DNA from: CAYOYK01 sp964408185
Lineage (GTDB): Bacteria; Bacillota; Clostridia; Christensenellales; Aristaeellaceae
Direction: 5' to 3'
Assembly (NCBI GenBank): GCA_964408185.1
Contig: CAYOYK010000002.1
Span: 74,742-138,741, forward strand
Length of the DNA stretch: 64,000 nt
This document shows, one piece after another, positions 1-7,343 of this stretch. The notes beneath the pieces are model-generated. The model did not search any database. It saw only the letters and a program-made list of their open reading frames with translations, and had not been told where the DNA came from. The position numbers were made by a program, and so were the translations under genes. Each line of letters begins with the position of its first letter. Within the stretch, counting starts at the first letter, position 1.

Positions 1-899
1 ACGAGGCGGAGGAAATCGGCATCGAGCTGAGAGACGTGCTGGAAAAGGAGAGCTTCGACCCTGACCGTAACGAGGAAGTGCAGGATCGGCTGGATCTCAT
101 CAGACGGCTGGAACGCAAGTACGGCATGACGGCGGACGAGTTAATCCCGCATGCGCAGGAGCTGAGGCGAGAGCTGGACGAGCTGGAAAGCATGGACGAC
201 CTGCTGCGGGACACGGAGGCCGAGTACAAGCAAAAGCTCGCCGCCTATCGCGCCGAGGCGGTCGCGCTGACAGAGCTGCGCAAGCGGCTTGCCACTCGCT
301 TTGAAGGGCTGATGATGGAGCAGCTGCGCGATCTCGGCATGGAAAAAACCCGCTTTGAGGTGGTGTTTACGGAGCCGGGGCCGGACCAGAAGCGCGTACC
401 GACCGAGCAGGGCGACGATCATGTGGAGTTTTTCATCTCGCCCAACCCCGGCGAGCCGCTTAAGCCTCTGTCCAAAACGGCCTCCGGCGGCGAGCTGAGC
501 CGCCTGATGCTGGCCATGAAGGCTGCCGCCGCCGACCGCAATTTGATCCCCTGTATGATTTTCGACGAGATCGACACGGGCATCAGCGGGTACATCGCGG
601 GCGTGGTGGCCGAGAAAATGGCGGATATCGCGCGGTATCGTCAGGTCATCTGCGTAACGCATTTAAGCCAGATTGCCGCGATGGCCGACACGCAGTACTT
701 TGTACAAAAAGAGGTCGTGGGCGAGCGCACCGTTACGCATCTGCGAGAGCTGGACGCGCAGGGCCGCGTGCAGGAGGTCGGAAGGCTGGTAGGCATGGGC
801 GAGCACAGCGACAGCGCCATTGCGCACGCCGCCAACATGATCGCGTCCGCTGCGCAGTACAAGCGCCAGATGAGCTCGCGCTCCCAGAATGGAGGCTGA
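1..899 (+). CDS. recN: DNA repair protein RecN, C-terminal part (5' end outside window)
   Basis: SMC-like ATPase that acts early in double-strand break repair. The reading frame is open from the first bases of the window, so the N-terminal Walker A half lies upstream. What is visible is the end of the coiled coil followed by the C-terminal ATPase lobe: the signature SGGELSR, Walker B ending in FDEIDTG, and the switch motif THLSQIAAMAD. These are characteristic of RecN rather than of other SMC-like proteins. The stop is TGA at 897-899. The last 13 codons are duplicated downstream (see the repeat at 861-944). In many Firmicutes recN lies near argR and spo0A; those would be upstream and are not visible. 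Confidence 0.95.
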   Translation, partial: EAEEIGIELRDVLEKESFDPDRNEEVQDRLDLIRRLERKYGMTADELIPHAQELRRELDELESMDDLLRDTEAEYKQKLAAYRAEAVALTELRKRLATRFEGLMMEQLRDLGMEKTRFEVVFTEPGPDQKRVPTEQGDDHVEFFISPNPGEPLKPLSKTASGGELSRLMLAMKAAAADRNLIPCMIFDEIDTGISGYIAGVVAEKMADIARYRQVICVTHLSQIAAMADTQYFVQKEVVGERTVTHLRELDAQGRVQEVGRLVGMGEHSDSAIAHAANMIASAAQYKRQMSSRSQNGG

Positions 900-944
900 G
901 CCAAGCGCCAGCTAAGCTCTCGCTTCCGGAACGGAGGCTGAGCC
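861..944 (+). repeat. 42-bp tandem duplication covering the recN tail and stop codon
   Basis: Copy 1 is 861-902 and copy 2 is 903-944, identical at 36 of 42 positions. The unit is divisible by three, and copy 2 continues the recN frame after the stop. It would encode a near copy of the RecN C-terminus (KRQLSSRFRNGG versus KRQMSSRSQNGG), again ended by TGA. The gene therefore has two equivalent tails and stops in a row. Confidence 0.9.
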
Positions 945-962
945 GACTGTCCCGGTACCCCC

Positions 963-983
963 AAGAGGCGGCGTCTCTTTTTG
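963..983 (+). terminator. weak possible terminator after recN
   Basis: A 5-bp stem (AAGAG/CTCTT, 963-967 with 975-979) runs into a T tract ending at 982. The stem is short, so this is only a candidate for separating recN from the rnf operon. Confidence 0.3.
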
Positions 984-1002
984 AAACGCAGCATAATTGG
1001 AT

Positions 1003-1030
1003 GTTACAGAAGCTCAAAATGTGCTATACT
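1003..1030 (+). promoter_or_regulatory. probable sigma-A promoter of the rnf operon (extended -10)
   Basis: The -10 is TATACT at 1025-1030, preceded by TG at 1022-1023 (extended -10). A partial -35, GTTACA at 1003-1008, sits 16 bp upstream. The site is about 70 bp before the rnfC start and in the only gap between recN and rnfC. Confidence 0.6.
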
Positions 1031-1099
1031 GAGCAATGGGTTAAAGCAGAGAGAAAGACCGTCGGGGACGAGCATCACGATAAGGAAGGGATTTATCGC

Positions 1100-2446
1100 A
1101 TGAGCCTGCATCCATGTTTTCCGGGAGGAATCCACCCCCGCGAGGGCGCCAACGGCAAGGAGGTCACGGGAAAGCTGCCCATCACCGTACCGCCGCAGCC
1201 ATCCCGCGTTGCCATCCCCTTGCAGCAGCATATTGGCGCGCCATGCAAGTGCCTTGTGCAAAAAGGCGACCATGTGAAGGTCGGTCAGCCGATCGGCGAG
1301 GCTACGGGGTTTGTGAGCGCCTCTGTACACGCGAGCATTTCCGGCACGGTGGTGTCGGTGTCCAACTGCATCGTCGCCAACGGCCAGCAGGCGCTGTCCG
1401 TGATTATTGATAACGATTTTCGGGATGAGTGGGTCGCGCTGAACCCTCCGCCCAAGAAGGACGTGTATTCCGCAAAGGAACTGGCGCAGATCGCGCGGGA
1501 CGCGGGGCTGGTCGGCCTTGGCGGAGCGACGTTCCCCTCCGGGGTCAAGCTCTCCGTACCGCCCGACAAGCATGTGGACACGCTCATCCTCAACGGCGCG
1601 GAGTGCGAGCCGTATCTGTCCGCGGATCATCGGCTGATGCTGGAGCAGCCCGACCGCATCGTGGAGGGCGCGAAGCTCATCAAGGATGCGCTTGTCATCG
1701 AGCGCGTGCTGATCGGCATTGAGGAGAACAAGCCCGACGCAATCGAAATCATGCAGAAGGCTTGCGAGGCGTACGAGGACATCACGGTTTGTCCGCTGCC
1801 GACGCGGTACCCGCAGGGCGGCGAGAAGCAGCTTGTCTACGCGCTGACGCGCCGCAAGGTGCGCGCAGGCGGCTTGCCGCTCGACAGCGGCGTGATCGTC
1901 TCCAACGTCGGCACGGTGTACGCGCTGGAACGCGCCGTCACCGAGGGACGACCGGTCATCGAGCGGGTGGTCACGGTGGGCGGGAGCGTTGCCAAGCCCG
2001 CCAACTACCTTGCGCGCATCGGCACGCCGGTGGAGTGGCTGCTGGATACCTCCGAGGGACTTCTGCCCGAAACCAAAATGCTGATTTACGGCGGCCCGAT
2101 GATGGGGCAAGCCATCTCCCGGCAGGATATACCCGTCACAAAGGGCTGCTCCGGCATACTGGGGCTTACGCGTGTGGCGGCGCTGCGCGAGGAAGAGCCC
2201 TGTATCCATTGCGGGCGCTGCGTCGCGGCCTGTCCCATCCAGTTGACCCCGTACCTGATCGACAAGTACATGCGCAAGCGCATGTTTGACGAAGCCGAGA
2301 AGATCGGCGCGATGAACTGCATGGAATGCGGCGCTTGCGCGTGGAGCTGCCCGGCCAAGCGAAACCTGACCCAGAGCTGCCGGGTGTGCAAGAGCATCAT
2401 TACCCAGCGCAGAAAAGAAGCGGCTGTCAAGAAGGGGGCGAAGTAA
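1100..2446 (+). CDS. rnfC: Rnf complex subunit RnfC
   Basis: Peripheral NADH-binding and Fe-S subunit of the membrane-bound Rnf complex, which couples reduced ferredoxin oxidation by NAD+ to ion export. The frame is open from 1001, but the start is placed at ATG 1100 (MSLHPCFPGGIHP) because AAGGAAGGG lies at 1082-1090 and RnfC proteins begin with this F-x-G-G-I-H-P segment. The product is 448 aa. It has an N-terminal lipoyl-like segment, a central NADH/flavin-binding fold with a glycine-rich GLGGATFPSG motif, an SLBB-type region, and two [4Fe-4S] motifs at C368/C371/C374/C378 and C407/C410/C413/C417. It is the first gene of the operon, and rnfD begins 1 base after its stop. Confidence 0.96.
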   Translation: MSLHPCFPGGIHPREGANGKEVTGKLPITVPPQPSRVAIPLQQHIGAPCKCLVQKGDHVKVGQPIGEATGFVSASVHASISGTVVSVSNCIVANGQQALSVIIDNDFRDEWVALNPPPKKDVYSAKELAQIARDAGLVGLGGATFPSGVKLSVPPDKHVDTLILNGAECEPYLSADHRLMLEQPDRIVEGAKLIKDALVIERVLIGIEENKPDAIEIMQKACEAYEDITVCPLPTRYPQGGEKQLVYALTRRKVRAGGLPLDSGVIVSNVGTVYALERAVTEGRPVIERVVTVGGSVAKPANYLARIGTPVEWLLDTSEGLLPETKMLIYGGPMMGQAISRQDIPVTKGCSGILGLTRVAALREEEPCIHCGRCVAACPIQLTPYLIDKYMRKRMFDEAEKIGAMNCMECGACAWSCPAKRNLTQSCRVCKSIITQRRKEAAVKKGAK

Positions 2447-2447
2447 A

Positions 2448-3563
2448 ATGCAAAGCATGCAACGGAAGCTGGTCATTTCCTCCTCGCCGCACCTGCGCAA
2501 CACGGCGGTTTCCACGCGCTCCCTCATGGGCGACGTGTGCATCGCGCTGCTGCCGACGCTGGTTGCAAGCTGCTGGTTCTTTGGCCTGCGGTCACTGATC
2601 CTCTGCTTGGCGTCGGTCGCCGGAGCGGTTTTGGCGGAATTCATCTGGCAGAAGCACTCCAAAAAACCGTCCTCCCTCGGCGATCTGAGCGCCGTGGTCA
2701 CCGGCCTGCTGGTTGCGTTCAACCTTCCAGCGAGCGCGCCGTGGTGGGTTGCGCTTGTTGGGAGCTTGATTGCCATTTGGCTGGTCAAGCAGATGTTTGG
2801 CGGACTGGGGCAAAACTTCCTCAACCCCGCGCTGACCGCTCGCACCATTTTGATGCTGAGCTGGACCGCACTGATGGCCTCCAACGCCATGCCGGACGCG
2901 GGAAATTGGCTGGCCGGGCTTGGCGGCACGACGGTGGACGCGGTGTCCAGCGCGACGCCGCTTGCCTCCACGGCCAGCGGCTATACCCTGTGGCAGCTCT
3001 TCAGCGGCAACGTGCCCGGCATGCTGGGCGAGACCTGCAAGATCACGCTGCTGCTGGGCGGCGTATACCTGATCATTCGCCGCGTAATCGACTGGCGCGT
3101 GCCGGTCTGCTTTATCGGCACGGTGCTGATTGCCTTTTGGATCAAGACCGGCGTGCTGTACAGCGTGGAATCCGGCGCAAACAACGCGCTGTATCAGGTG
3201 TGCAGCGGCGGACTGTTCCTTGGCGCGTTCTTTATGGCGACGGACTACGTTACCTGCCCCGTGACCAAATGGGGCAGGGTGATAATGGGCGTTGGCTGCG
3301 GCGTGCTGCTGTTTGTCATTCGCGCCTACAACCCCTCGTACCCCGAAGGATGCAGCTTCGCCATCCTGTTTATGAATGTGGCGACGCCCTTTATTGATCG
3401 CTTTACCGCGCCCAAGCCCTTCGGCTTCGTAAAGCCGCCCAAGGCTGTGAAGGCGGAAACCCCCGCGCCTAAGCCGGTTGAGGGGAAGGACGGAAAGTCC
3501 GAAGCAAAGGCGGATGCGCCCGCAGACAAGCCTGACGGGCAGACCAAGGAGGCGCAGGCATGA
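2448..3563 (+). CDS. rnfD: Rnf complex membrane subunit RnfD
   Basis: Integral membrane flavoprotein subunit of Rnf, homologous to NqrB. The 371-aa product has repeated hydrophobic segments and the motif SSATPLAS; Thr170 matches the residue that carries covalently bound FMN in RnfD/NqrB. After the last membrane segment, about 50 residues form a Lys/Ala/Pro-rich hydrophilic tail, which is longer than I expect for RnfD. The stop overlaps the next start in ATGA, and that next gene is rnfE. An rnfG gene, which usually follows rnfD, is absent at this junction. Confidence 0.95.
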   Translation: MQSMQRKLVISSSPHLRNTAVSTRSLMGDVCIALLPTLVASCWFFGLRSLILCLASVAGAVLAEFIWQKHSKKPSSLGDLSAVVTGLLVAFNLPASAPWWVALVGSLIAIWLVKQMFGGLGQNFLNPALTARTILMLSWTALMASNAMPDAGNWLAGLGGTTVDAVSSATPLASTASGYTLWQLFSGNVPGMLGETCKITLLLGGVYLIIRRVIDWRVPVCFIGTVLIAFWIKTGVLYSVESGANNALYQVCSGGLFLGAFFMATDYVTCPVTKWGRVIMGVGCGVLLFVIRAYNPSYPEGCSFAILFMNVATPFIDRFTAPKPFGFVKPPKAVKAETPAPKPVEGKDGKSEAKADAPADKPDGQTKEAQA

Positions 3564-4198
3564 AAAAGCTCACAATGAAAAGCGTCTTTTTCAACGGCCT
3601 TATTACCGAAAACCCGACGCTTCGGCTGCTGCTGGGCATGTGCCCGACGCTGGCCATCTCGACCGCCGTCTCGAACGGCATCGGCATGGGACTGGCGACG
3701 ACCGTGGTGCTGATGTTCTCCAACTTGGCCATATCCCTGCTGCGCCATGTGATCCCGGAGAAGGTGCGCATCCCGGCCTTCGTGGTCATCATCGCCACGT
3801 TTGTGACCATCGTAGACCTGCTGATCAAGGCGTTTCTGCCCGCGCTGAGCAGCTCGCTGGGCCTGTACATCCCGCTCATCGTGGTCAACTGCATCATCTT
3901 TGCCCGCGCGGAGGCGTTCGCGTTCAAAAACGCGCCGCTTCTCTCGCTGGCGGACGGTCTGGGCATGGGCCTCGGCTTCACCTGCTCCATCACAATTTTG
4001 TCCGCTCTGCGCGAGGTCATCGGCAACGGCACGCTGTTTGGCATGCAGGTGCTGCCGGAAAGCATCCCGCCGCTTACGATCATCAGCCGCCCTCCCGGAG
4101 GCTTTATCATGCTGGGGCTGCTGCTGATTGCTGTAAACGCGATTATCGCGGCGCAGAATAAGCGCAAGCTCGCCAAGGAGAAGGAGGAGAACGTATGA
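3560..4198 (+). CDS. rnfE: Rnf complex membrane subunit RnfE
   Basis: Integral membrane subunit of the RnfE/NqrD family, paralogous to RnfA. The 212-aa product has about six hydrophobic segments and conserved blocks such as NPTLRLLLGMCPTLA near the N-terminus and a hydrophobic block ending in LGFTCSITILSALRE. RnfE and RnfA form the inverted membrane pair that holds a shared [2Fe-2S] cluster; the cysteine in GMCPTLA is a candidate ligand. Start ATG 3560 overlaps the rnfD stop, and its own stop overlaps the rnfA start in ATGA, so translation is coupled. Confidence 0.96.
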   Translation: MKKLTMKSVFFNGLITENPTLRLLLGMCPTLAISTAVSNGIGMGLATTVVLMFSNLAISLLRHVIPEKVRIPAFVVIIATFVTIVDLLIKAFLPALSSSLGLYIPLIVVNCIIFARAEAFAFKNAPLLSLADGLGMGLGFTCSITILSALREVIGNGTLFGMQVLPESIPPLTIISRPPGGFIMLGLLLIAVNAIIAAQNKRKLAKEKEENV

Positions 4199-4773
4199 GC
4201 AATCTGCTGTTGATCCTCGTTGGCTCCATTTTGGTGAACAACTTTGTAATGTCTCAGTTCCTCGGCATATGCCCGTTCTTGGGCGTATCCAAAAAGGTGG
4301 AGACCGCCTTTGGCATGGGCATGGCCGTCACGTTCGTTATGGCCATCGCGTCGCTTTTTACCTACCTGATTCAAACCTACCTGCTGGTTCCGCTTGGGCT
4401 GGAATACATGCAGACCATCGCGTTTATCTTAGTCATCGCCGTGCTGGTGCAGATCGTGGAAAGCGCGCTGAAAAAGATTAGCCGTTCGCTGTATCAGGCG
4501 CTGGGCGTGTATCTGCCGCTCATCACCACCAACTGCGCCGTGCTGGGCGTAACGATCCTGAACGTATCCAACAACTACAACCTGATCGAATCCGTAGTGT
4601 GCGGCGCGGGCTCCGCGCTTGGCTTTACGCTGGCGATTGTGCTGTTTGCGTGCATCCGCGAGCGCTTGGCCACCAACAACCTGCCGAAATGGATGGACGG
4701 GTTTCCTGGCGCGCTGATTACGGCCGGCCTGATGAGCATCGCCTTTCAGGGCTTTGCCGGCATGATCCAGTAG
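4195..4773 (+). CDS. rnfA: Rnf complex membrane subunit RnfA
   Basis: Integral membrane subunit of the RnfA/NqrE family. The 192-aa product starts with a hydrophobic segment and then the conserved NNFVMSQFLGICPFLGVS block, whose cysteine is a candidate ligand of the intramembrane [2Fe-2S] cluster shared with RnfE. A second conserved block is YLPLITTNCAVLGV. Six hydrophobic segments are apparent and the length is normal for the family. It overlaps rnfE by four bases, and rnfB follows after 13 bases. Confidence 0.97.
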   Translation: MSNLLLILVGSILVNNFVMSQFLGICPFLGVSKKVETAFGMGMAVTFVMAIASLFTYLIQTYLLVPLGLEYMQTIAFILVIAVLVQIVESALKKISRSLYQALGVYLPLITTNCAVLGVTILNVSNNYNLIESVVCGAGSALGFTLAIVLFACIRERLATNNLPKWMDGFPGALITAGLMSIAFQGFAGMIQ

Positions 4774-4786
4774 GGGAGGGGCTACA

Positions 4787-5875
4787 ATGAACGGTGTATT
4801 GATTGCGGCGCTTGTGCTGGGCGTGCTGGGCTTGGCGTTTGGCCTGCTGCTGACGTGGGCCAACAAGGTCTTTCACACGGAGTCCGACCCGAAGCGCGAT
4901 CAAATCCGCGAGGCGCTGCCGGGAGCGAATTGCGGCGGATGCGGCTATCCCGGCTGCGACGGCATGGCAGACGCGATTGTGGCGGGCAAAGCGCCCATCA
5001 GCGGCTGCCCGGTAGGCGGCACCGCGGTGGCGGACCGAATCGCCGAGATCATGGGCGTTGAAAAGACGCCCAATCAGGTGCGCAATGTCGCAACGGTCGT
5101 CTGTCAAGGCGATATCGATCGCTGCAAGAGCAAATTCACTTACCATGGCATCAGCGATTGCGTTGCGGCCAGCTTGGTCAGCGACGGAAACAGGGCCTGC
5201 AAGTATGCGTGCCTTGGCCTTGGCACTTGCGTGAGCGTATGCAAGTTCGATGCGATTCACATTGACGAGCGCCTGAAAATCGCCACGGTCGATCCTGACA
5301 AGTGCCACAGCTGCGGCGCCTGCGTGGCGGCCTGCCCCAAGCATGTGCTCAGCCTCCAGCCGGAAACCGTCCCCGTGCGGCTGCTGTGCCGCGCTGCGGA
5401 GGAGGGCTTTCTGGTCAGCGATAACTGCAAGGTGGGCTGCATCGGCTGCGAGCTGTGCAAGAACGCGTGCAAGTTTGGCGCGATCACCATCGAGAATCAC
5501 CTGCCCAAGTTTGATATGAGCAAATGCGTCGGCTGCATGATGTGCGCGGAGATTTGCCCGACCGGGGCCATCTGGGGCGATTTTGACAATCGTCATATCG
5601 CGCTGATCGACCGGGATACCTGCATTGGCTGCGGCATATGCAAAAAGACCTGCCAGTTTGAGGCGATCTCCGGCACGATCAAGAGCGTGCACGAGGTCAA
5701 CGAAGCCTGTACCGGCTGCGGGCAATGCGTGCCCAAGTGCCCGAAGAAGGCGATCACGCTGCCCATCCGCGAGCACGTGCGCGACGCGAACGCAAAGGTC
5801 GGCACCCAAGCGGAATCCGTGGTCATCAAGGCGACCGAGACGGGCGTACCCGTTGTGCCCGCCAAGCCGGAATAG
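4787..5875 (+). CDS. rnfB: Rnf complex ferredoxin-accepting subunit RnfB
   Basis: Multi-cluster iron-sulfur subunit thought to receive electrons from reduced ferredoxin. The 362-aa product has an N-terminal membrane anchor (about residues 3-25), a Fe-S domain with the pattern CGGCGYPGC plus a distal Cys, a C-x3-C-x5-C-x3-C site (CKYACLGLGTCVSVC), and five CxxCxxCxxxC ferredoxin motifs. That is seven predicted cluster sites, more than in the short proteobacterial RnfB. The C-terminal 40 residues are low in cysteine. The ribosome-binding site AGGGGAGGGG sits just upstream. It is the last rnf gene; proC follows 13 bases later and may be cotranscribed. Confidence 0.96.
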   Translation: MNGVLIAALVLGVLGLAFGLLLTWANKVFHTESDPKRDQIREALPGANCGGCGYPGCDGMADAIVAGKAPISGCPVGGTAVADRIAEIMGVEKTPNQVRNVATVVCQGDIDRCKSKFTYHGISDCVAASLVSDGNRACKYACLGLGTCVSVCKFDAIHIDERLKIATVDPDKCHSCGACVAACPKHVLSLQPETVPVRLLCRAAEEGFLVSDNCKVGCIGCELCKNACKFGAITIENHLPKFDMSKCVGCMMCAEICPTGAIWGDFDNRHIALIDRDTCIGCGICKKTCQFEAISGTIKSVHEVNEACTGCGQCVPKCPKKAITLPIREHVRDANAKVGTQAESVVIKATETGVPVVPAKPE

Positions 5876-5888
5876 GGGAGAGACGCGT

Positions 5889-6719
5889 ATGAAAGCGGGT
5901 TTCATCGGAGTGGGGAACATGGGCGGCGCCATACTCGGCGGCGTGATCCGCAGCGGGTTTCTGCCCGCCGAGGCGCTGGTCGTGTATGACGTAAGCGAGA
6001 AGCAATGCAAGGCGGCGCACGACCGATATGGAGTTGCCATCGCCGGGAACATCGGCGCGCTGGTTGACGCGTGCGACGTGATTCTGCTCTGCGTGAAGCC
6101 CATTTATATGAAAGAAGTGCTGCTTGAGGCCAAACCGCACGCCGGCGGCAAGCGCTTTATCTCCATTGCGGCCGGATGGACGTATGGCATGCTCACCGAT
6201 GTTCTGGACGAGGCAAGCGGCGCAAGGGTTTTGCGCGTGATGCCCAACACGCCCGCTATGGTTGGCGAGGGGTATACAGCGCTGTGCCAGCGCACGGGGT
6301 TTACCGCGGAAGAATTTGAGTGGGCCAAGGCGTTGTTTTCCACGCTGGGCAAGGCCGAGGCGTTCCCGGAGGCATTGTTTGACGCGGTAGTCGCCGTCAG
6401 CGGCAGCAGCCCGGCCTATGTGTATATGCTGATCGAGGCCATGGCGGACGGGGCGGTCGCGCAGGGTATGCCGCGCGCCGCCGCGATACAGGCCGCCGCG
6501 CAGGCGGTGCTCGGCTCCGCAAGGATGGTGCTGGAAACTGGCGAGCATCCGGCCAAGCTCAAGGACGCGGTATGCTCGCCTGCCGGAACGACCATCGACG
6601 CGGTGGAAGCCCTTGAGAAAGACGGATTCCGTTATGCTGTGCTGGACGCGATGCGCGTTTGCGCCGAGAAAAGCCGCCGGATGGGGAAGCCCGCCGACAA
6701 AAAGGAGAATGTGCAATGA
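5889..6719 (+). CDS. proC: pyrroline-5-carboxylate reductase
   Basis: Cytoplasmic NAD(P)H-dependent enzyme that makes L-proline from pyrroline-5-carboxylate. Start ATG 5889 (MKAGFIGVGNMGGAI) follows AGGGGAGAG; the frame is open further upstream, but only this start gives the family's N-terminal Rossmann motif GxGxMG. Product 276 aa. Later conserved blocks are RVMPNTPAMVGEG, AVSGSSPAYVYM and the C-terminal substrate motif VCSPAGTTIDAVEALE. The stop overlaps the rnhA start in ATGA. The position behind rnf suggests cotranscription rather than a functional link. Confidence 0.96.
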   Translation: MKAGFIGVGNMGGAILGGVIRSGFLPAEALVVYDVSEKQCKAAHDRYGVAIAGNIGALVDACDVILLCVKPIYMKEVLLEAKPHAGGKRFISIAAGWTYGMLTDVLDEASGARVLRVMPNTPAMVGEGYTALCQRTGFTAEEFEWAKALFSTLGKAEAFPEALFDAVVAVSGSSPAYVYMLIEAMADGAVAQGMPRAAAIQAAAQAVLGSARMVLETGEHPAKLKDAVCSPAGTTIDAVEALEKDGFRYAVLDAMRVCAEKSRRMGKPADKKENVQ

Positions 6720-7240
6720 GTGACCAAGCGGCTGCCAAAAAGCATGTGATCGTTTACACGGACGGGGCCTGCTCCGGCAATCCCGGCCCCGGCGGTTGGG
6801 GCGTCGTGCTGAGCTATGGGGGAAAGAGCAAGGAGCTGTCCGGCTCGATGCCAAATACCACCAACAATCGCATGGAGCTGTTTGCGGTCATCAGCGCGCT
6901 TGGGGCGCTCAAGGAGCCCTGCGTGGTCGCTGTGTTTTCGGATTCGACCTACGTCGTCAACGCGTTTGAAAAGGGCTGGATCGACAGCTGGCAAAAGAAC
7001 AACTGGATCAAAAGCGATAAAAAGCCCGTGGAGAACTCCGACCTATGGAAGCTCCTGCTGCAGCTGATCAAAATCAAAAAGCACGAGATGCGGTGGGGCA
7101 AGGTAAAGGGGCATAGCGATGATCCGCTGAACAATCGGTGCGACGAGTTGGCGCGCGCCGCTATCAAGGATTATCGACGCATGAACGGCGAGACGGTGGA
7201 GGACGACACGCCCGCTCCGGCGCAGACTGTCAAGGGCTGA
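6716..7240 (+). CDS. rnhA: ribonuclease HI
   Basis: Endonuclease that degrades the RNA strand of RNA:DNA hybrids. The 174-aa product begins at ATG 6716, overlapping the proC stop and preceded by AAAAGGAG. All catalytic positions are visible: Asp16 (VYTDGACSGNPGPGG), Glu54 (NNRMEL), Asp76 (FSDSTYV) and Asp143 (NNRCDELA), plus His133 in KGHSDDP. The tail after residue about 158 is short and acidic. A strong terminator follows at 7281-7326, closing the transcription unit. Confidence 0.97.
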   Translation: MSDQAAAKKHVIVYTDGACSGNPGPGGWGVVLSYGGKSKELSGSMPNTTNNRMELFAVISALGALKEPCVVAVFSDSTYVVNAFEKGWIDSWQKNNWIKSDKKPVENSDLWKLLLQLIKIKKHEMRWGKVKGHSDDPLNNRCDELARAAIKDYRRMNGETVEDDTPAPAQTVKG

Positions 7241-7280
7241 CGGGGCGATGGAGGCGCGCGAATAGAGTTCTATGCTTTTA

Positions 7281-7326
7281 TATCTTTTCGCTAAAGAACA
7301 CTTTTACGAAAAGATAGGTCTTTTTT
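7281..7326 (+). terminator. rho-independent terminator after rnhA
   Basis: Perfect 10-bp inverted repeat TATCTTTTCG (7281-7290) / CGAAAAGATA (7307-7316), with an imperfect inner stem in its loop, followed by a T-rich tract to 7326. It separates the rnf-proC-rnhA unit from the recombinase. Confidence 0.8.
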
Positions 7327-7343
7327 GAAAGGGGGCGACCGCT

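Noticed and set aside
1004..2971. 655-codon frame on the - strand opposite rnfC and rnfD
   Set aside because: It mirrors the codon pattern of the real genes, has no ribosome-binding site or recognisable domain, and crosses two well-identified genes.
3478..4161. possible rnfG in an alternative frame at the rnfD-rnfE junction
   Set aside because: The frame is Arg/His-rich, lacks hydrophobic and FMN-binding motifs, and overlaps clear rnfE sequence.
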